From Miltoncostaea sp963771025 (GTDB lineage: Bacteria > Actinomycetota > Thermoleophilia > Miltoncostaeales > Miltoncostaeaceae), in contig CAVYRL010000005.1 of the NCBI GenBank assembly GCA_963771025.1, forward strand, positions 186,001 through 250,000: a stretch of DNA of 64,000 bases, in the 5' to 3' direction. The translations under genes were made by a program, and so were the position numbers. Below the pieces are notes generated by a model. The model ran no database searches, had not been told where the DNA came from, and saw nothing but the letters and a program-made list of their open reading frames with translations. Position 1 is the first letter of the stretch; every line of letters begins with the position of its first letter. This document shows positions 1 to 10,808 of this stretch, in pieces.

Positions 1-2
1 AG

Positions 3-1802
<1,800 letters not shown>

Positions 1803-1820
1803 CAGCGCCGAACCCCCACG

Positions 1821-1980
1821 CGTGGCGGCCAAACCCTCAAAGCAAGAGGAACGGCCGAACCACCCAACCCACAAAACGCGGCGGCCAACCCCTTAAAGCA
1901 AGAGGGAGGGCCACACCACAACCCACAAGCGTGGCGGCCAACCCCTCAAAGCGAGAGGAAGGTCCACATCACAGAGCGTG
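1821..1980. repeat. Three imperfect tandem repeats of 53-56 bp
   Basis: Units start at 1821, 1877 and 1930, each with a form of CGTGGCGGCCAA, then CCTCAAAGCAAGAGG-like sequence and a stretch poor in T ending in ACCCACAA. The CCTC/GAGG arms around AAAGC(A/G)A could form a small hairpin in units 1 and 3. The repeats sit just after the metH stop, in the 351-bp gap (1803-2153) that otherwise holds only a short GC hairpin (2021-2035) and a second repeat. No gene is apparent here; short reading frames crossing it have no support. Confidence 0.75.
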
Positions 1981-2106
1981 GGAATGACTCGCTTTGAGTC
2001 CGTGACTGGCTTTTCCCGGACGCCGCCCTTCGGCGGAGCCGTGCGGCCGGTCCGCAATTGTCACCAGTCCTCAACGCACCGCGACGAAAACCCCAAGCCG
2101 AACCCG

Positions 2107-2157
2107 AGCTCAAAAAGCCTCAGAGCTCAGAAACCCTCAGAGCTCAGAAACCCTCAG
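2107..2157. repeat. Three tandem copies of a 17-bp repeat
   Basis: AGCTCAGAAACCCTCAG occurs exactly at 2124-2140 and 2141-2157, preceded by a copy with two mismatches at 2107-2123. The last copy includes the stop codon of the minus-strand protease gene (2154-2156), so the array begins exactly at that gene's 3' end. Confidence 0.8.
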
Positions 2158-3263
2158 TTGAGCACCACCTCCGCCTTCCAGGTGGTCAGCACCTGGTCGG
2201 TGTCCCGGGCGCTGTTGAGGTAGCGGCCCCGCACGGCGAGGGAGTCGCCCGGCGCATGTGAGGCGAGGATGTCGCAGACGTCCGCGACCGAATGCACGCT
2301 GGTGCCCTCGACACTGGTGACCAGGTCACCGAAGAAGATGTTGGCCTTGCCGGCCGGCGAGCCGGTGTCGGTGCGCCAGACGTAGAGGCCGTTGACGTCG
2401 CCGGACTGGATCTGATCCTGGATCGCCTGGCCGGTCGCGGCCGATGCGAAGTCGGGGTCGTTGGCGAAGATGTCCGCCAGCGCGACGGTGCCGACCGGCG
2501 ACATGTCCCAGCCGGCGTCGGTCGTGCTCTTGCCCTCCTCGAGATCGGGCAGGAACTTCTGCACGTGGTCCACGGAGATCGCGTAGTACTGCCCCTGGAT
2601 CGTGCGCCCGCCCTGCTCGGTGTTGCCGAGCGTGTTGATCCCGATCAGCTCGCCCTTCTCGTTGACCAGGGGTCCGCCGGAGTTGCCGGGGTTGATCGGC
2701 GCCTGGTGCTGGATGGTGGACGTGTACTTGGGCAGCGAGGGATCGGGCTCGGCGGCCACGTTGGCCGAGCTGACGATGCCGGTGGTCGTGACCACCTTCT
2801 GCTCGTCCGGGTTCTCGAACGATGCCGGATACCCCAGCGCGGTGACGGTCTGACCGCTCTTGACGTCCGCGGAGCTGCCGAAGGTGATCTCCGTCAGATC
2901 CTTGGGGGGGTTGACCAATTGGACCACGGCCAGGTCCTCGCACGGCGCCTTCGCGACGACCCGTGCCGGGCCCTCGGTCGAGGCGTCGTCCCCCACGCGT
3001 GCTCGCAGGGCGGAGAGACCCACGACCACATGCGAGTTGGTGAGGACCAGGCCGCGTTCGGCGTCGATGACGACGCCGGTCCCGCCGGCGGACCCGTCGC
3101 CGACCCTGCCGGTCAGTGCGACGGTGCTGGGCGAGACCTTCGCGATCACATCTTCCTGGGAGAGGGTGTCCGATCCGCCACAGGCCGCTGCGGCGAGGGC
3201 GGTGGCCCCGACGACCGTCATCAACCCGCACCGCGCGCCGCGGCGCCACATCACCCGAATCAT
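2154..3263 (-). CDS. HtrA/DegP-like trypsin-fold serine protease, lipoprotein
   Basis: Predicted membrane-anchored extracytoplasmic protease of 369 aa for protein quality control. An Arg-rich N terminus and hydrophobic stretch end in a lipobox (AAAC, about residue 28). The catalytic triad is visible: His in TNSHVV, Asp in DLAVVQL and Ser in NPGNSGGP. The last ~100 residues look like a PDZ-type domain, with GLYVWRTDTGSPAGKANIFF and then DLVTSVEGTSV. It is the last gene of a three-gene minus-strand operon, starting 4 bp after the stop of the NADH dehydrogenase gene and ending in a repeat array. A stress-linked role is inferred from family and operon; its substrate is unknown. Confidence 0.9.
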   Translation of the reverse strand: MIRVMWRRGARCGLMTVVGATALAAAACGGSDTLSQEDVIAKVSPSTVALTGRVGDGSAGGTGVVIDAERGLVLTNSHVVVGLSALRARVGDDASTEGPARVVAKAPCEDLAVVQLVNPPKDLTEITFGSSADVKSGQTVTALGYPASFENPDEQKVVTTTGIVSSANVAAEPDPSLPKYTSTIQHQAPINPGNSGGPLVNEKGELIGINTLGNTEQGGRTIQGQYYAISVDHVQKFLPDLEEGKSTTDAGWDMSPVGTVALADIFANDPDFASAATGQAIQDQIQSGDVNGLYVWRTDTGSPAGKANIFFGDLVTSVEGTSVHSVADVCDILASHAPGDSLAVRGRYLNSARDTDQVLTTWKAEVVLN

Positions 3264-3267
3264 GCCC

Positions 3268-4732
3268 TCACCCCGTCCTGATTGGAAGATTTGGCGGATC
3301 CTCCATGACTCCGCCTACGCCTGTCAATCCATTCGCAACCGTCAACGTCGCCCCGTCCGACCAGATCACGCGCGCTCCGCGCCCGCGGGTGAGGAAGCTG
3401 ATCGACCACCGCGTCATCACGATCAGCCGGTTCTGGACTCCCTCCAGGTACAGGAGATGGACCCCGGCCCACGCCAGCCACGCCGGCAGGCCGGACATCC
3501 GTACCGGCCCCACCTGCGCGACCGCCCGCCCGCGCCCGATGGTGGCGAGGTCGCCCTTGTCCCGGTAGTGGAACGCCCCGCGGTCGCCTCCGCGCAGGCG
3601 GGCGACGAGCCCTGCAGCGGCGAACCTCCCCTGCTGCATCGCCACCGGCGCGACACCCGGGAGCCGGCGCCCCGTTCGCGGGTCGGTCAGGCTGGCCATG
3701 TCGCCGAGCACGACGATCTCCGGGTGCCCCGGGAGGCTGAGGTCGGCCTCGACGATGACGCGGCCCGACCGGTCGAGGGACGCCCCCGTCTTCCGCGCGA
3801 GCACGGCCCCGAGCCCCGAGGCCTGGACGCCCGCGGCCCACACGATGGTGCGCGCCTCCTCGCGCTCGAGTTCTCCGTCGGGCCGCAGGATCGTGACGAA
3901 CCGGTCGTCGATGTCCACGACGTCGCTGCCGCTGCGCACGCTCACGCCGAGCGCCGTCAGCGAGCGGCGCGCGGCCTCCGAGAGGCGGGGGTCGTAGGTC
4001 ACGAGGGGGCGGTCGTCCCTCTCGACGATCACCACCCTCGCCTCCCGCGGGTCGATCGCCCGGAAGTCGCGGGGAAGGGTTTCGCGCGCGATCTCGGCGA
4101 TCTGGCCGGCCATCTCGACGCCGGTCGGGCCCGCGCCCACGACGACGAAGGTCAGCCAGCGCCGCCCGGCGGACGGGGTCGGGCTCCTCCTCCGCGGCCT
4201 CGAACGCCAGCAGCAGCCGGCGGCGCAGTTCGAGCGCGTCCTCGAGCGTCTTGAGGCCAGGCGCGCGGGACTGCCACTCGTCGTGGCCGAAGTAGGCGTG
4301 CCGTGCCCCCGCCGCCACGATCAGGGTGTCGTAGGGGACCTCGGCGTCGGCCGCTCCGTTCGCGAGACCGCCGAGGACGGCGCGGCGGTGCTCCGCGTTG
4401 ATGTCCACCACCTCGCCCAGCAGGACGCGTGCGTTGCGCTGACGCTTGAGGATGCCGCGCAGTGGGGTGGCCACCTCGGCGGCCGAGAGCGCCCCCGTCG
4501 CGACCTGGTAGAGCAGCGGCTCGAACAGGTGGAAGTTGCGTGTGTCGATCAGGGTCACCTCCACCGGCGCGTGCCGGAGCGCGCGCACGGCGCTGAGTCC
4601 GCCGAACCCGCCTCCCACGATCACCACCCGATGGAGCGGAGCCCCGCCCAACCCCGCGACCGCGTCAGCGATCGCGGGGGTCGGGAACGTGTGCGCCGGG
4701 AACCGCACGGCGTCATCGGTCACCGAGGTCAT
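3268..4732 (-). pseudogene. ndh: Type II NADH dehydrogenase (NDH-2), split by a frameshift
   Basis: NDH-2 is a single-subunit FAD enzyme that passes electrons from NADH to quinone without pumping protons. The N-terminal half (from ATG at 4732) has the FAD dinucleotide motif VVIVGGGFGG and reads well to about base 4165. The C-terminal half resumes in another frame with the second nucleotide-binding motif VVVGAGPTGVE, then VWAAGVQAS, VLGDMAS and the C-terminal membrane-associating helix. The shift lies within about 4150-4170 in GGCGGCGC-like sequence and fits one extra base (or two missing). Both halves match a complete ~488-codon gene, so this is either a recent inactivation or an indel error in the sequence. 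The ATG overlaps the MFS stop codon as TGATG, so translation is probably coupled. Confidence 0.85.
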
Positions 4733-6303
4733 CAGCCGGCCCTCCCGCCCTGCATCGCGCGGGGGGACGGGGCTGCCACGGAATCGCGCGTGTGGACGGC
4801 GGGGGTCCTCCCGGGGAGGCGGCGGAGCACCACCACGGCGATGAGCAGCGCGATGACGGCGGCCGGGGCGACCCCCACCGCGAGCGCGTCGGTCCACGCG
4901 CGGTCGGCCGTCGCGACCAGGGCGTCACCGCCGCCCGAGGGCAGACCGGCGCCGATGGCGTGCGCCGCGGCCACCGAGTCGTCGGCGGCGTTCTGGGCGG
5001 GAGCCGGGAGGCCCTGGGTCGCGTCATCGACCTTCCCGGCGTACACCGAGGTGGCCACCGAACCGGCGATGGCGACCCCGATCGCGCCACCGACCTGACG
5101 GGCGACGCTGTTGACGCCGGAGGCGATGCCGGCCTTCTCGTCCGGGACGGAGCTCATCGTGAGGTCCGTGCCGGGCGCGTTGACCAGCCCCATGCCCAGG
5201 GCCAGGAAGAAGAACGCGACCGCGACGATCCAGTAGGTGGTGCCGGGCGACCAGGCGAACGTCGCCAGCAGGGAGCCGCCCATCGCCACCAGGCCGATGG
5301 CGATCACGCGCGCGGGCCCGATGCGATGCACCAGGACGTCGCTGCGGGCCGCACCGATGATGAGCCCGAGGGCGATGGGCGTCATCGCGGACCCGGCCTC
5401 CAGTGCCGAGTACCCCTTGGTCACCTGGAGGTAGAGCGTCAGCACGAACATCCCGCCCATCAGGGCGAACCCGGAGGCGCCGACCGCGAGGGAGCTCACG
5501 CTGAGGCGCGGGTCCCGGAAGAACGAGAGGTCGAGCATGGGGTGCGACGAGCGCATCTCCCAGGCGACGAACGCCGCCGACAGCACCACGGCCGCGGCGA
5601 ATCCGGCGAGCACGAGCGGATCGAGCCAGCCGCGCGTCGGGCCCTCGATGATGGACGCGATCAGCGTCAGCATCCCGGCGAGCGAAAGAACGGCGCCGGG
5701 CAGATCGAACCTGCCGGGCCGCGGATCGCGGCTCTCCGGCACCAGGACGAAACCGGCGAGCAGCGCCACTGCCGCCACCGGCACGTTGACGAAGAAGACC
5801 GAGCCCCAGTCGAACCAGTGGAGCAGTAGACCGCCCACCAGGGGGCCGAGCCCGATGCCGACCGCGGCCAGGCCCGCCCAGATGCCGATCGCCTTGCCGC
5901 GCTCTTCGCGTGGGAACACCGCGGTGATCGTGGAGAGCGTCGCGGGCATGATGAACGCGGCTCCCAGGCCCATCACCGACCGCCACAGGATCAGCTGATC
6001 CGGGGTTGAAGAGAGGCCCGCCAGGAGGCTCGCGGTGCCGAAGATGACGATGCCCGCCTGGAGCATCCGTTTGCGGCCGATGCGATCGGCGAGCGTGCCG
6101 GCGGTGAGCAGGAACCCGCCGAACACCAGGAGGTAGGAGTCGACCATCCACTGGAGCCTCGACGGCGAGGCGTCGAGGCTCTCTTGAAGGGTGGGCAGCG
6201 CGACGTTCAGGATCGTGTTGTCGAGGCCCACGATGACCAGGCTGATCGCCAGGACGCCGAGGATCTTCCAGCGCCGGTCGTAGGCCCGTGCGTCGAGAGT
6301 CAT
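4732..6303 (-). CDS. MFS drug/proton antiporter, DHA2 (EmrB/QacA-like) family
   Basis: Integral membrane exporter of 523 aa, long enough for 14 transmembrane segments, as usual for DHA2. Near the N terminus is DNTILNVALPTLQESL, the typical first-helix signature, followed by the loop 2-3 motif GTLADRIGRKR. About 14 hydrophobic stretches follow. The ATG at 6303 is chosen because GGAG lies about 8 nt upstream and earlier in-frame sequence is not protein-like. It is the first gene of an operon with ndh and the HtrA-like protease, and is transcribed away from the LAL-type regulator at 6409, which may control it. The substrate cannot be told from sequence. Confidence 0.92.
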   Translation of the reverse strand: MTLDARAYDRRWKILGVLAISLVIVGLDNTILNVALPTLQESLDASPSRLQWMVDSYLLVFGGFLLTAGTLADRIGRKRMLQAGIVIFGTASLLAGLSSTPDQLILWRSVMGLGAAFIMPATLSTITAVFPREERGKAIGIWAGLAAVGIGLGPLVGGLLLHWFDWGSVFFVNVPVAAVALLAGFVLVPESRDPRPGRFDLPGAVLSLAGMLTLIASIIEGPTRGWLDPLVLAGFAAAVVLSAAFVAWEMRSSHPMLDLSFFRDPRLSVSSLAVGASGFALMGGMFVLTLYLQVTKGYSALEAGSAMTPIALGLIIGAARSDVLVHRIGPARVIAIGLVAMGGSLLATFAWSPGTTYWIVAVAFFFLALGMGLVNAPGTDLTMSSVPDEKAGIASGVNSVARQVGGAIGVAIAGSVATSVYAGKVDDATQGLPAPAQNAADDSVAAAHAIGAGLPSGGGDALVATADRAWTDALAVGVAPAAVIALLIAVVVLRRLPGRTPAVHTRDSVAAPSPRAMQGGRAG

Positions 6304-6373
6304 TTCGGTGCGCTCCAGTCGGTTGGGATCTCGTTGGCCGAGGATCCCGCCGGACCACCGGCCCTCGCACCGG

Positions 6374-6403
6374 CGATCCCACCGGGGTGATCGGTTTACG
6401 ATC
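6374..6403. promoter_or_regulatory. Overlapping inverted repeats and leaderless -10 box in divergent promoter region
   Basis: Two dyads overlap: CGATCCCACC/GGGGTGATCG at 6374-6393 (8 of 10 positions pair) and GATCG-GTTTA-CGATC at 6389-6403 (perfect 5-bp arms). TACGAT at 6397-6402 has the TANNNT form and lies 6 nt before the regulator's ATG at 6409, which has no Shine-Dalgarno sequence. This suggests a leaderless transcript whose promoter overlaps a possible operator. Function is inferred. Confidence 0.5.
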
Positions 6404-6408
6404 CCGGC

Positions 6409-9159
6409 ATGCTCCGAGGCCGGGACCGTGAGCGGGCGCTGATCGGTGACATCCTGGGCGACGCACGGCGCTCGCGGAGTCGCGCGCTGGTGCTGAGCGG
6501 GGAGCCGGGCGTCGGCAAGTCGTCGCTGCTCGACGCCGCACGCGACGACGCCGACGGCATGACCGTCCTCCTCGCGCAGGGGATCCAATCGGAGGCGGAG
6601 CTCCCGTTCGCCGCGCTGCACCAGCTGCTGCGCCCGGTACTTGGGCGGGTGGACGACCTGGCGCCCCCCCAGGCACACGCGCTGCGCGTCGCCCTCGGAC
6701 TCGCGGAGGGGGCGGGCGAGAGCCGCTTCCTGGTCTCTCTCGCCGTCCTCAGCCTGCTCTCCGAGGAGGCCGAGGAGCGCCCCGTGCTGTGTCTGGTCGA
6801 CGACGGGCAGTGGCTCGACGACGCCTCGGCGGACGCCCTGGTGTTCCTCGCGCGGCGCCTGGACGCCGAGGGGATCGCTCTGCTCGTCGCGGTGCGGGAC
6901 GGGGAGCCGTCGTCGTTCTCCACCCCCGGGCTGCCGGGGCTGAGGGTGACGGGCCTCGAACCGGAAGCGGCGGGGGCGCTGCTCGATCAGCACGCGCCGG
7001 TCCCGCTCGCGCCGGAGGTCCGCGCCCGGCTCGTCGCCGGGATGGCCGGCAACCCCCTCGCGCTGATGGAGCTGCCCCGGTCGCTCAACCACGCGGAGCT
7101 CACGGGCGCCGAGCTGCTGCCCGAACCGCTCCCCCTCAGCGCGCGCGTCGAGGAGGCGTTCCTGGCGCGGGCGCGCCTGCTGCCGGAGGCGACGCAGACG
7201 ATGCTGCTGGTCGCGGCGGCGGACGAGGGGGAGGAGCTGCCGACGGTCGTCCGGGCGTCTGCGAGCCTCGGTGTCCCACTCCAGGCCCTCGACGCCGCCG
7301 AGCTCGCCGGGCTCGTCTCGATCCGGGGACAGGGGCTCGCCTTCCGCCACCCGCTGACCCGCTCCGCGATCTACCACGGCGCGTCCGTGTCGCAGCGCCG
7401 GGCGGCGCACGAGGCCCTCGCCGGGGCGCTGCCGGGGGAGCGGGAGGCCGACCGGCGCGCCTGGCATCGCGCGGCGGCGGCCGTGGAGCCCGACGCGGGG
7501 ATCGCCGCCGATCTCGAGCGGGCGGCGGAGCGCGCGCTGGAGCGGGGCGGCCCCGCCGCGGCATCGCTCGCCTACGAGCGCGCGGCCTCGCTGAGCCCGG
7601 ACGACGCCGCACGAGGGCGGCTGCTGCTCGCCGCCGCCCAGCACGCGTGGTTCGCCGGCCGCGTCGATCGCACCATCGCGATCCTCGGGCGGGCGGAGCC
7701 CCTGGTGTCCGGCCCGGTCGAGCGCGCCGACCTGGCCCGCTGGAGGGGCCTGGTGAAGCTGACCCACGGGATCCCCGCGGAGGCGCCGCAGGACCTGATC
7801 CGCGCCGCGGTCGACGTCGCGCCGGAGGACGGCGGGCGGGCGGTCTACCTGCTGAACCTCGCCAGCGTCGCCGCGGCGATCAGCGGCGAGGAGGGTGTGT
7901 CCGAGGTCATCGCGGACGTCGCCGCGCGACTCGATCTGGACACGGACGCGTACACGCGGATGCTGCGGGACACGCTCATCGGGCTCGGCGCCCACGTGCG
8001 CGGCGACTTCGCCGAGGCGGGTCTGCGCCTGCGGGGGGCGATCGCGTTGGCCGAGGAGCTCGACGGCCTGTTCGCGCTGAGGCCCGCGGCCCTGTTGCTC
8101 GCCGGCCGCGCGGCGCTCTTCGCCGGCGACGACCGCTCGGCCGCCGAGCTCCACCAGCGGGTCGCGTCCATCGCGCGCCATGACGGGACCCTCGGCCTGC
8201 TGACCCAGATCCTCCCCCGCCTCGGCCACACCGAGCTGTGGACGGGACGGTGGTCCTCCGCGGCGGCCGGCGCCGAGGAGTGCGTCGAGCTGGGACGCGA
8301 CATCGGGCAGGACGACGTGGCCGCGCACGGCCTGGCCCTGCGCGGCCTGATCGCGGCCCTGCAGGGACACGAGGAGCGGTGCCAGTCGCTCGCGCGCGAG
8401 AGCGGCGCGATGGCCTCGGCTCAGCGCCTCGCGCACGTCGAGGACATCTCGCGGTGGGCCCTGTGCGTTCTCGCCCTCGGTCTCGGGCGCCCCGAGGCGG
8501 CGCTGGAACGCGCCCGTGGGATCGATCACGCGCTCATCCGCTTCTGGGCCGCGACCGACCGCATCGAGGCCGCGGCGCGGGCGGGCGACACGGCCGCGGC
8601 GCGCGTGTGGCTGGGGGAGTTGGAGCGGTGGGCAGAGGGCAGCCGGTCCCGGTCGGCGATGGCCGCCGCCCTCCACTGCCGCGGCCTCCTGGCCGAAGAC
8701 GCGGCCGACGGGGAGCGCCTGCTGGGCGCCGCGATCGAGGCCCACCACGAGGCCGGCCGCCCCTTCGAGCGCGCCCGCGCCAGTCTCGCGCTGGGCGAGC
8801 TGCTGCGGCGGGCGCGGCGGCGGATCGAGGCGCGTGAGCATCTGCGGCAGGCGCTCGAGGGCTTCGAGGCGCTGAGCGCGGAGCCCTGGGCCGAGAGGGC
8901 CCGGGCCGAGCTGCGCGCGAGCGGGCAGACCGCCAGGCGCGGCGACCCTGGCGCCCGGGATCAGCTCACCGCGCAGGAGCTGCAGGTGGCGCAGTTCGTC
9001 GCGCAGGGCCTCAGCAACCGCGACGTCGCGGCGCAGCTGTACCTGAGCCCCCGCACCATCGACTTCCACCTGCGCAACGTGTTCCGCAAGCTCGGCATCG
9101 CGTCGCGGACGCAGCTCACCCGCCTGGAGCTCGACCTGGCGGCCGACGCCGTCGCCTAG
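6409..9159 (+). CDS. Large ATP-binding LuxR-family (LAL) transcriptional regulator
   Basis: A 916-aa regulator of the MalT/LAL type: an N-terminal AAA-like ATPase with Walker A GEPGVGKSS (about residue 32) and a Walker B-like VLCLVDDGQWLDD (about 126), a long helical middle rich in Ala, Leu and Arg that looks TPR-like, and a C-terminal LuxR helix-turn-helix (about 850-912) with LTAQELQVAQFVAQGLSNRDVA and SPRTIDFHLRNVFRKLGI. Such proteins bind ATP and an inducer and then activate transcription. It is divergent from the MFS-ndh-protease operon, its most likely target. It starts at ATG 6409 and is probably leaderless. The inducer is unknown. Confidence 0.93.
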   Translation: MLRGRDRERALIGDILGDARRSRSRALVLSGEPGVGKSSLLDAARDDADGMTVLLAQGIQSEAELPFAALHQLLRPVLGRVDDLAPPQAHALRVALGLAEGAGESRFLVSLAVLSLLSEEAEERPVLCLVDDGQWLDDASADALVFLARRLDAEGIALLVAVRDGEPSSFSTPGLPGLRVTGLEPEAAGALLDQHAPVPLAPEVRARLVAGMAGNPLALMELPRSLNHAELTGAELLPEPLPLSARVEEAFLARARLLPEATQTMLLVAAADEGEELPTVVRASASLGVPLQALDAAELAGLVSIRGQGLAFRHPLTRSAIYHGASVSQRRAAHEALAGALPGEREADRRAWHRAAAAVEPDAGIAADLERAAERALERGGPAAASLAYERAASLSPDDAARGRLLLAAAQHAWFAGRVDRTIAILGRAEPLVSGPVERADLARWRGLVKLTHGIPAEAPQDLIRAAVDVAPEDGGRAVYLLNLASVAAAISGEEGVSEVIADVAARLDLDTDAYTRMLRDTLIGLGAHVRGDFAEAGLRLRGAIALAEELDGLFALRPAALLLAGRAALFAGDDRSAAELHQRVASIARHDGTLGLLTQILPRLGHTELWTGRWSSAAAGAEECVELGRDIGQDDVAAHGLALRGLIAALQGHEERCQSLARESGAMASAQRLAHVEDISRWALCVLALGLGRPEAALERARGIDHALIRFWAATDRIEAAARAGDTAAARVWLGELERWAEGSRSRSAMAAALHCRGLLAEDAADGERLLGAAIEAHHEAGRPFERARASLALGELLRRARRRIEAREHLRQALEGFEALSAEPWAERARAELRASGQTARRGDPGARDQLTAQELQVAQFVAQGLSNRDVAAQLYLSPRTIDFHLRNVFRKLGIASRTQLTRLELDLAADAVA

Positions 9160-9278
9160 CGGTCCCGGCCCGGTGGTTTCGCCGGTGCCACGCCTCCTCG
9201 TCGTGCCTACGTTCTGAGCCTCGCCGCTCGCCGCACGCCGGGCGGGCGGCAGCCGGACAGCGACGACAAGGAGGAGCC

Positions 9279-10244
9279 ATGCGGGTGTTCGTGGCAGGCG
9301 GGACGGGGGCGGTCGGTCGGCGGCTCGTGCCGATGCTGGTGGCCGAGGGCGACCGGGTGACGGTGTCAACGCGCTCCCCGGCGAATGCGGGCGTCTTCGC
9401 CGGGCTCGGTGTGGAGACGGTCGTGGCCGACGGCCTCGACCGCGACGCGGTGATGCGCGCCGTGAGCGCGGCGGCGCCGGAGGTCGTGATCCACCAGATG
9501 ACCAGGATCGCGGGGGTGACGAACATGAAGCGCTTCGACGAAGCCTTCGCCCCGACCATCCGCTTGCGGACCGAGGGGACGGATCACCTGGTGGAGGCCG
9601 CGCGGGCCGCCGGGGCCCGGCGTATCGTCGCCCAGAGCTTCGGCAACTGGAACTACGCGCGCACGGGCGGCCCCGTGAAGACGGAGGCCGACCCGCTCGA
9701 TTCGGCTCCGCCCTCCTCCATGCGCCGCAGCCTGGAGGCGATTCGCCACCTGGAGTCGGCCGTAGTCGAGGCCGGCGGCATCGAGGGGGTCGCGCTGCGC
9801 TACGCCAACCTCTACGGGCCCGGCACCGCGTGGGCCGAGGGCGGCGAGCTGGTCGCGCTGGTGCGTGAGCGCAAGCTGCCGGTGGTCGGGGACGGAGCGG
9901 GTGTCTGGTCGTTCGTCCACATCGACGACGCCGCGGTCGCGACCGTGCTCGCGTGCCGCTCCAGCGCGCCGGGGGTGGTCAACGTCGCCGACGACGACCC
10001 GGCGCCGGCCGCCGTCTGGCTGCCGGCCATCGCGCAGGCGGTGGGCGCCCCGCCGCCGCGGCATATCCCGGCCTGGATCGGGCGGCTGGCCGCCGGCGAG
10101 GCCGGCGTGTCCATGTTCACCCGCATCCGGGGCGCCTCCAACGAGAAGGCACGCCGGGAGCTGGGCTGGCGGCTCCGGTATCCGACCTGGCGGACCGGGT
10201 TCGAGGAGGGGCTCGCCGATGCGCCGCAGCGCGCCGCCGCCTAG
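9279..10244 (+). CDS. NAD-dependent epimerase/dehydratase-family protein
   Basis: Extended short-chain dehydrogenase-like protein of 321 aa. The N-terminal Rossmann motif GGTGAVGRR lies at residues 7-15. The usual catalytic Tyr-x3-Lys is not obvious: the matching region reads SMRRSLEAIRHLES, so the chemistry may differ from a classic epimerase. LRYANLYGPGT and VWSFVHIDDAA are family-typical substrate-side segments. A strong Shine-Dalgarno (AAGGAGGAG) precedes the ATG by 4 nt. It ends 4 bp inside the 3' end of the convergent gene at 10241. Substrate unknown; a nucleotide-sugar or other nucleotide-linked substrate is a guess from the family. Confidence 0.85.
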   Translation: MRVFVAGGTGAVGRRLVPMLVAEGDRVTVSTRSPANAGVFAGLGVETVVADGLDRDAVMRAVSAAAPEVVIHQMTRIAGVTNMKRFDEAFAPTIRLRTEGTDHLVEAARAAGARRIVAQSFGNWNYARTGGPVKTEADPLDSAPPSSMRRSLEAIRHLESAVVEAGGIEGVALRYANLYGPGTAWAEGGELVALVRERKLPVVGDGAGVWSFVHIDDAAVATVLACRSSAPGVVNVADDDPAPAAVWLPAIAQAVGAPPPRHIPAWIGRLAAGEAGVSMFTRIRGASNEKARRELGWRLRYPTWRTGFEEGLADAPQRAAA

Positions 10245-10783
10245 ATCTCGAACTGCTCCTTGGCGAGGTAGAGCCGCGCCTGGCGGGCGCCCTGCACCAG
10301 CACGGCGAGCTTCTCCTCGACGGTCGCGACGGGCAGCGCATCGAGGCCGGGGGTGATCGCCACCCAGAGGGCGGAGGGGATCCCGGCGCGCGCGCTGAGC
10401 AACACCGCCCGGGCGACCTCGCGGGGGTCCTCCACCTCGGGATCGGCACCGCTCACGGCCTGCAGCAGATCCTCGTCCGGTCCCAGCCGGTAGAGCCCCG
10501 CGGGCACCGGACCGTCGGTCTCGACCAGCAGACCGCGGTGCCCGTCGAAGGCGCCGGCGTCGCGGGCGCGGACCTTGACCGCGAGGTGCGGCGCGGCGGC
10601 GCGGGCGGAGGCCATCGACTCGAGCGTGTCCTCGTCGGCCCCGGTCGACACCACGTCGAGCCCGATGCGCGCGAGGCGGTGCGCCCAGTCGGGCCGCGGC
10701 GGCAATGCCCCCAGCACGATCGTGGGAAGCACCGGGAGCTGCACCCCCAGAGCCGCGAGCTCGTCTCTGCGCACGCCCGCCAC
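10241..10783 (-). CDS. Uncharacterised 180-aa protein
   Basis: Not recognised. The sequence has alternating hydrophobic strands and Ala-rich helices (LPTIVLGALPP, HLAVKVRAR, GLLVETDGPVP, ALWVAITPG) that recall part of a TIM barrel such as the MetE/UroD folds, but no catalytic motif is visible. No signal peptide or membrane segment. GTG at 10783 or GTG at 10774 could be the start. It is divergent from the permease gene (25 bp between starts) and overlaps the epimerase gene tail to tail by 4 bp. Confidence 0.7.
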   Translation of the reverse strand: MAGVRRDELAALGVQLPVLPTIVLGALPPRPDWAHRLARIGLDVVSTGADEDTLESMASARAAAPHLAVKVRARDAGAFDGHRGLLVETDGPVPAGLYRLGPDEDLLQAVSGADPEVEDPREVARAVLLSARAGIPSALWVAITPGLDALPVATVEEKLAVLVQGARQARLYLAKEQFEI

Positions 10784-10793
10784 GGTACCGAAC

Positions 10794-10799
10794 TACGAT
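10794..10799 (+). promoter_or_regulatory. Leaderless-type -10 box (TACGAT) for permease gene
   Basis: TANNNT-form box 9 nt before the ATG at 10809; no Shine-Dalgarno sequence in between. It decides ATG 10809 rather than upstream in-frame starts inside the divergent gene. Confidence 0.5.
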
Positions 10800-10808
10800 C
10801 GGCCCCCA

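Noticed and set aside
1821..1980. CRISPR array
   Set aside because: Units are 53-56 bp, contiguous and similar throughout, with no unique spacers and no cas gene nearby.
3260..4165. Continued N-terminal reading frame of NDH-2 as one 545-aa protein
   Set aside because: After the frameshift it becomes Arg/Pro/Gly-rich; the true C terminus lies in the other frame.
6396..9369. Minus-strand open frame upstream of the MFS start, continuing antisense through the LAL gene
   Set aside because: Real MFS protein begins at 6303; the rest is a shadow of the LAL regulator.
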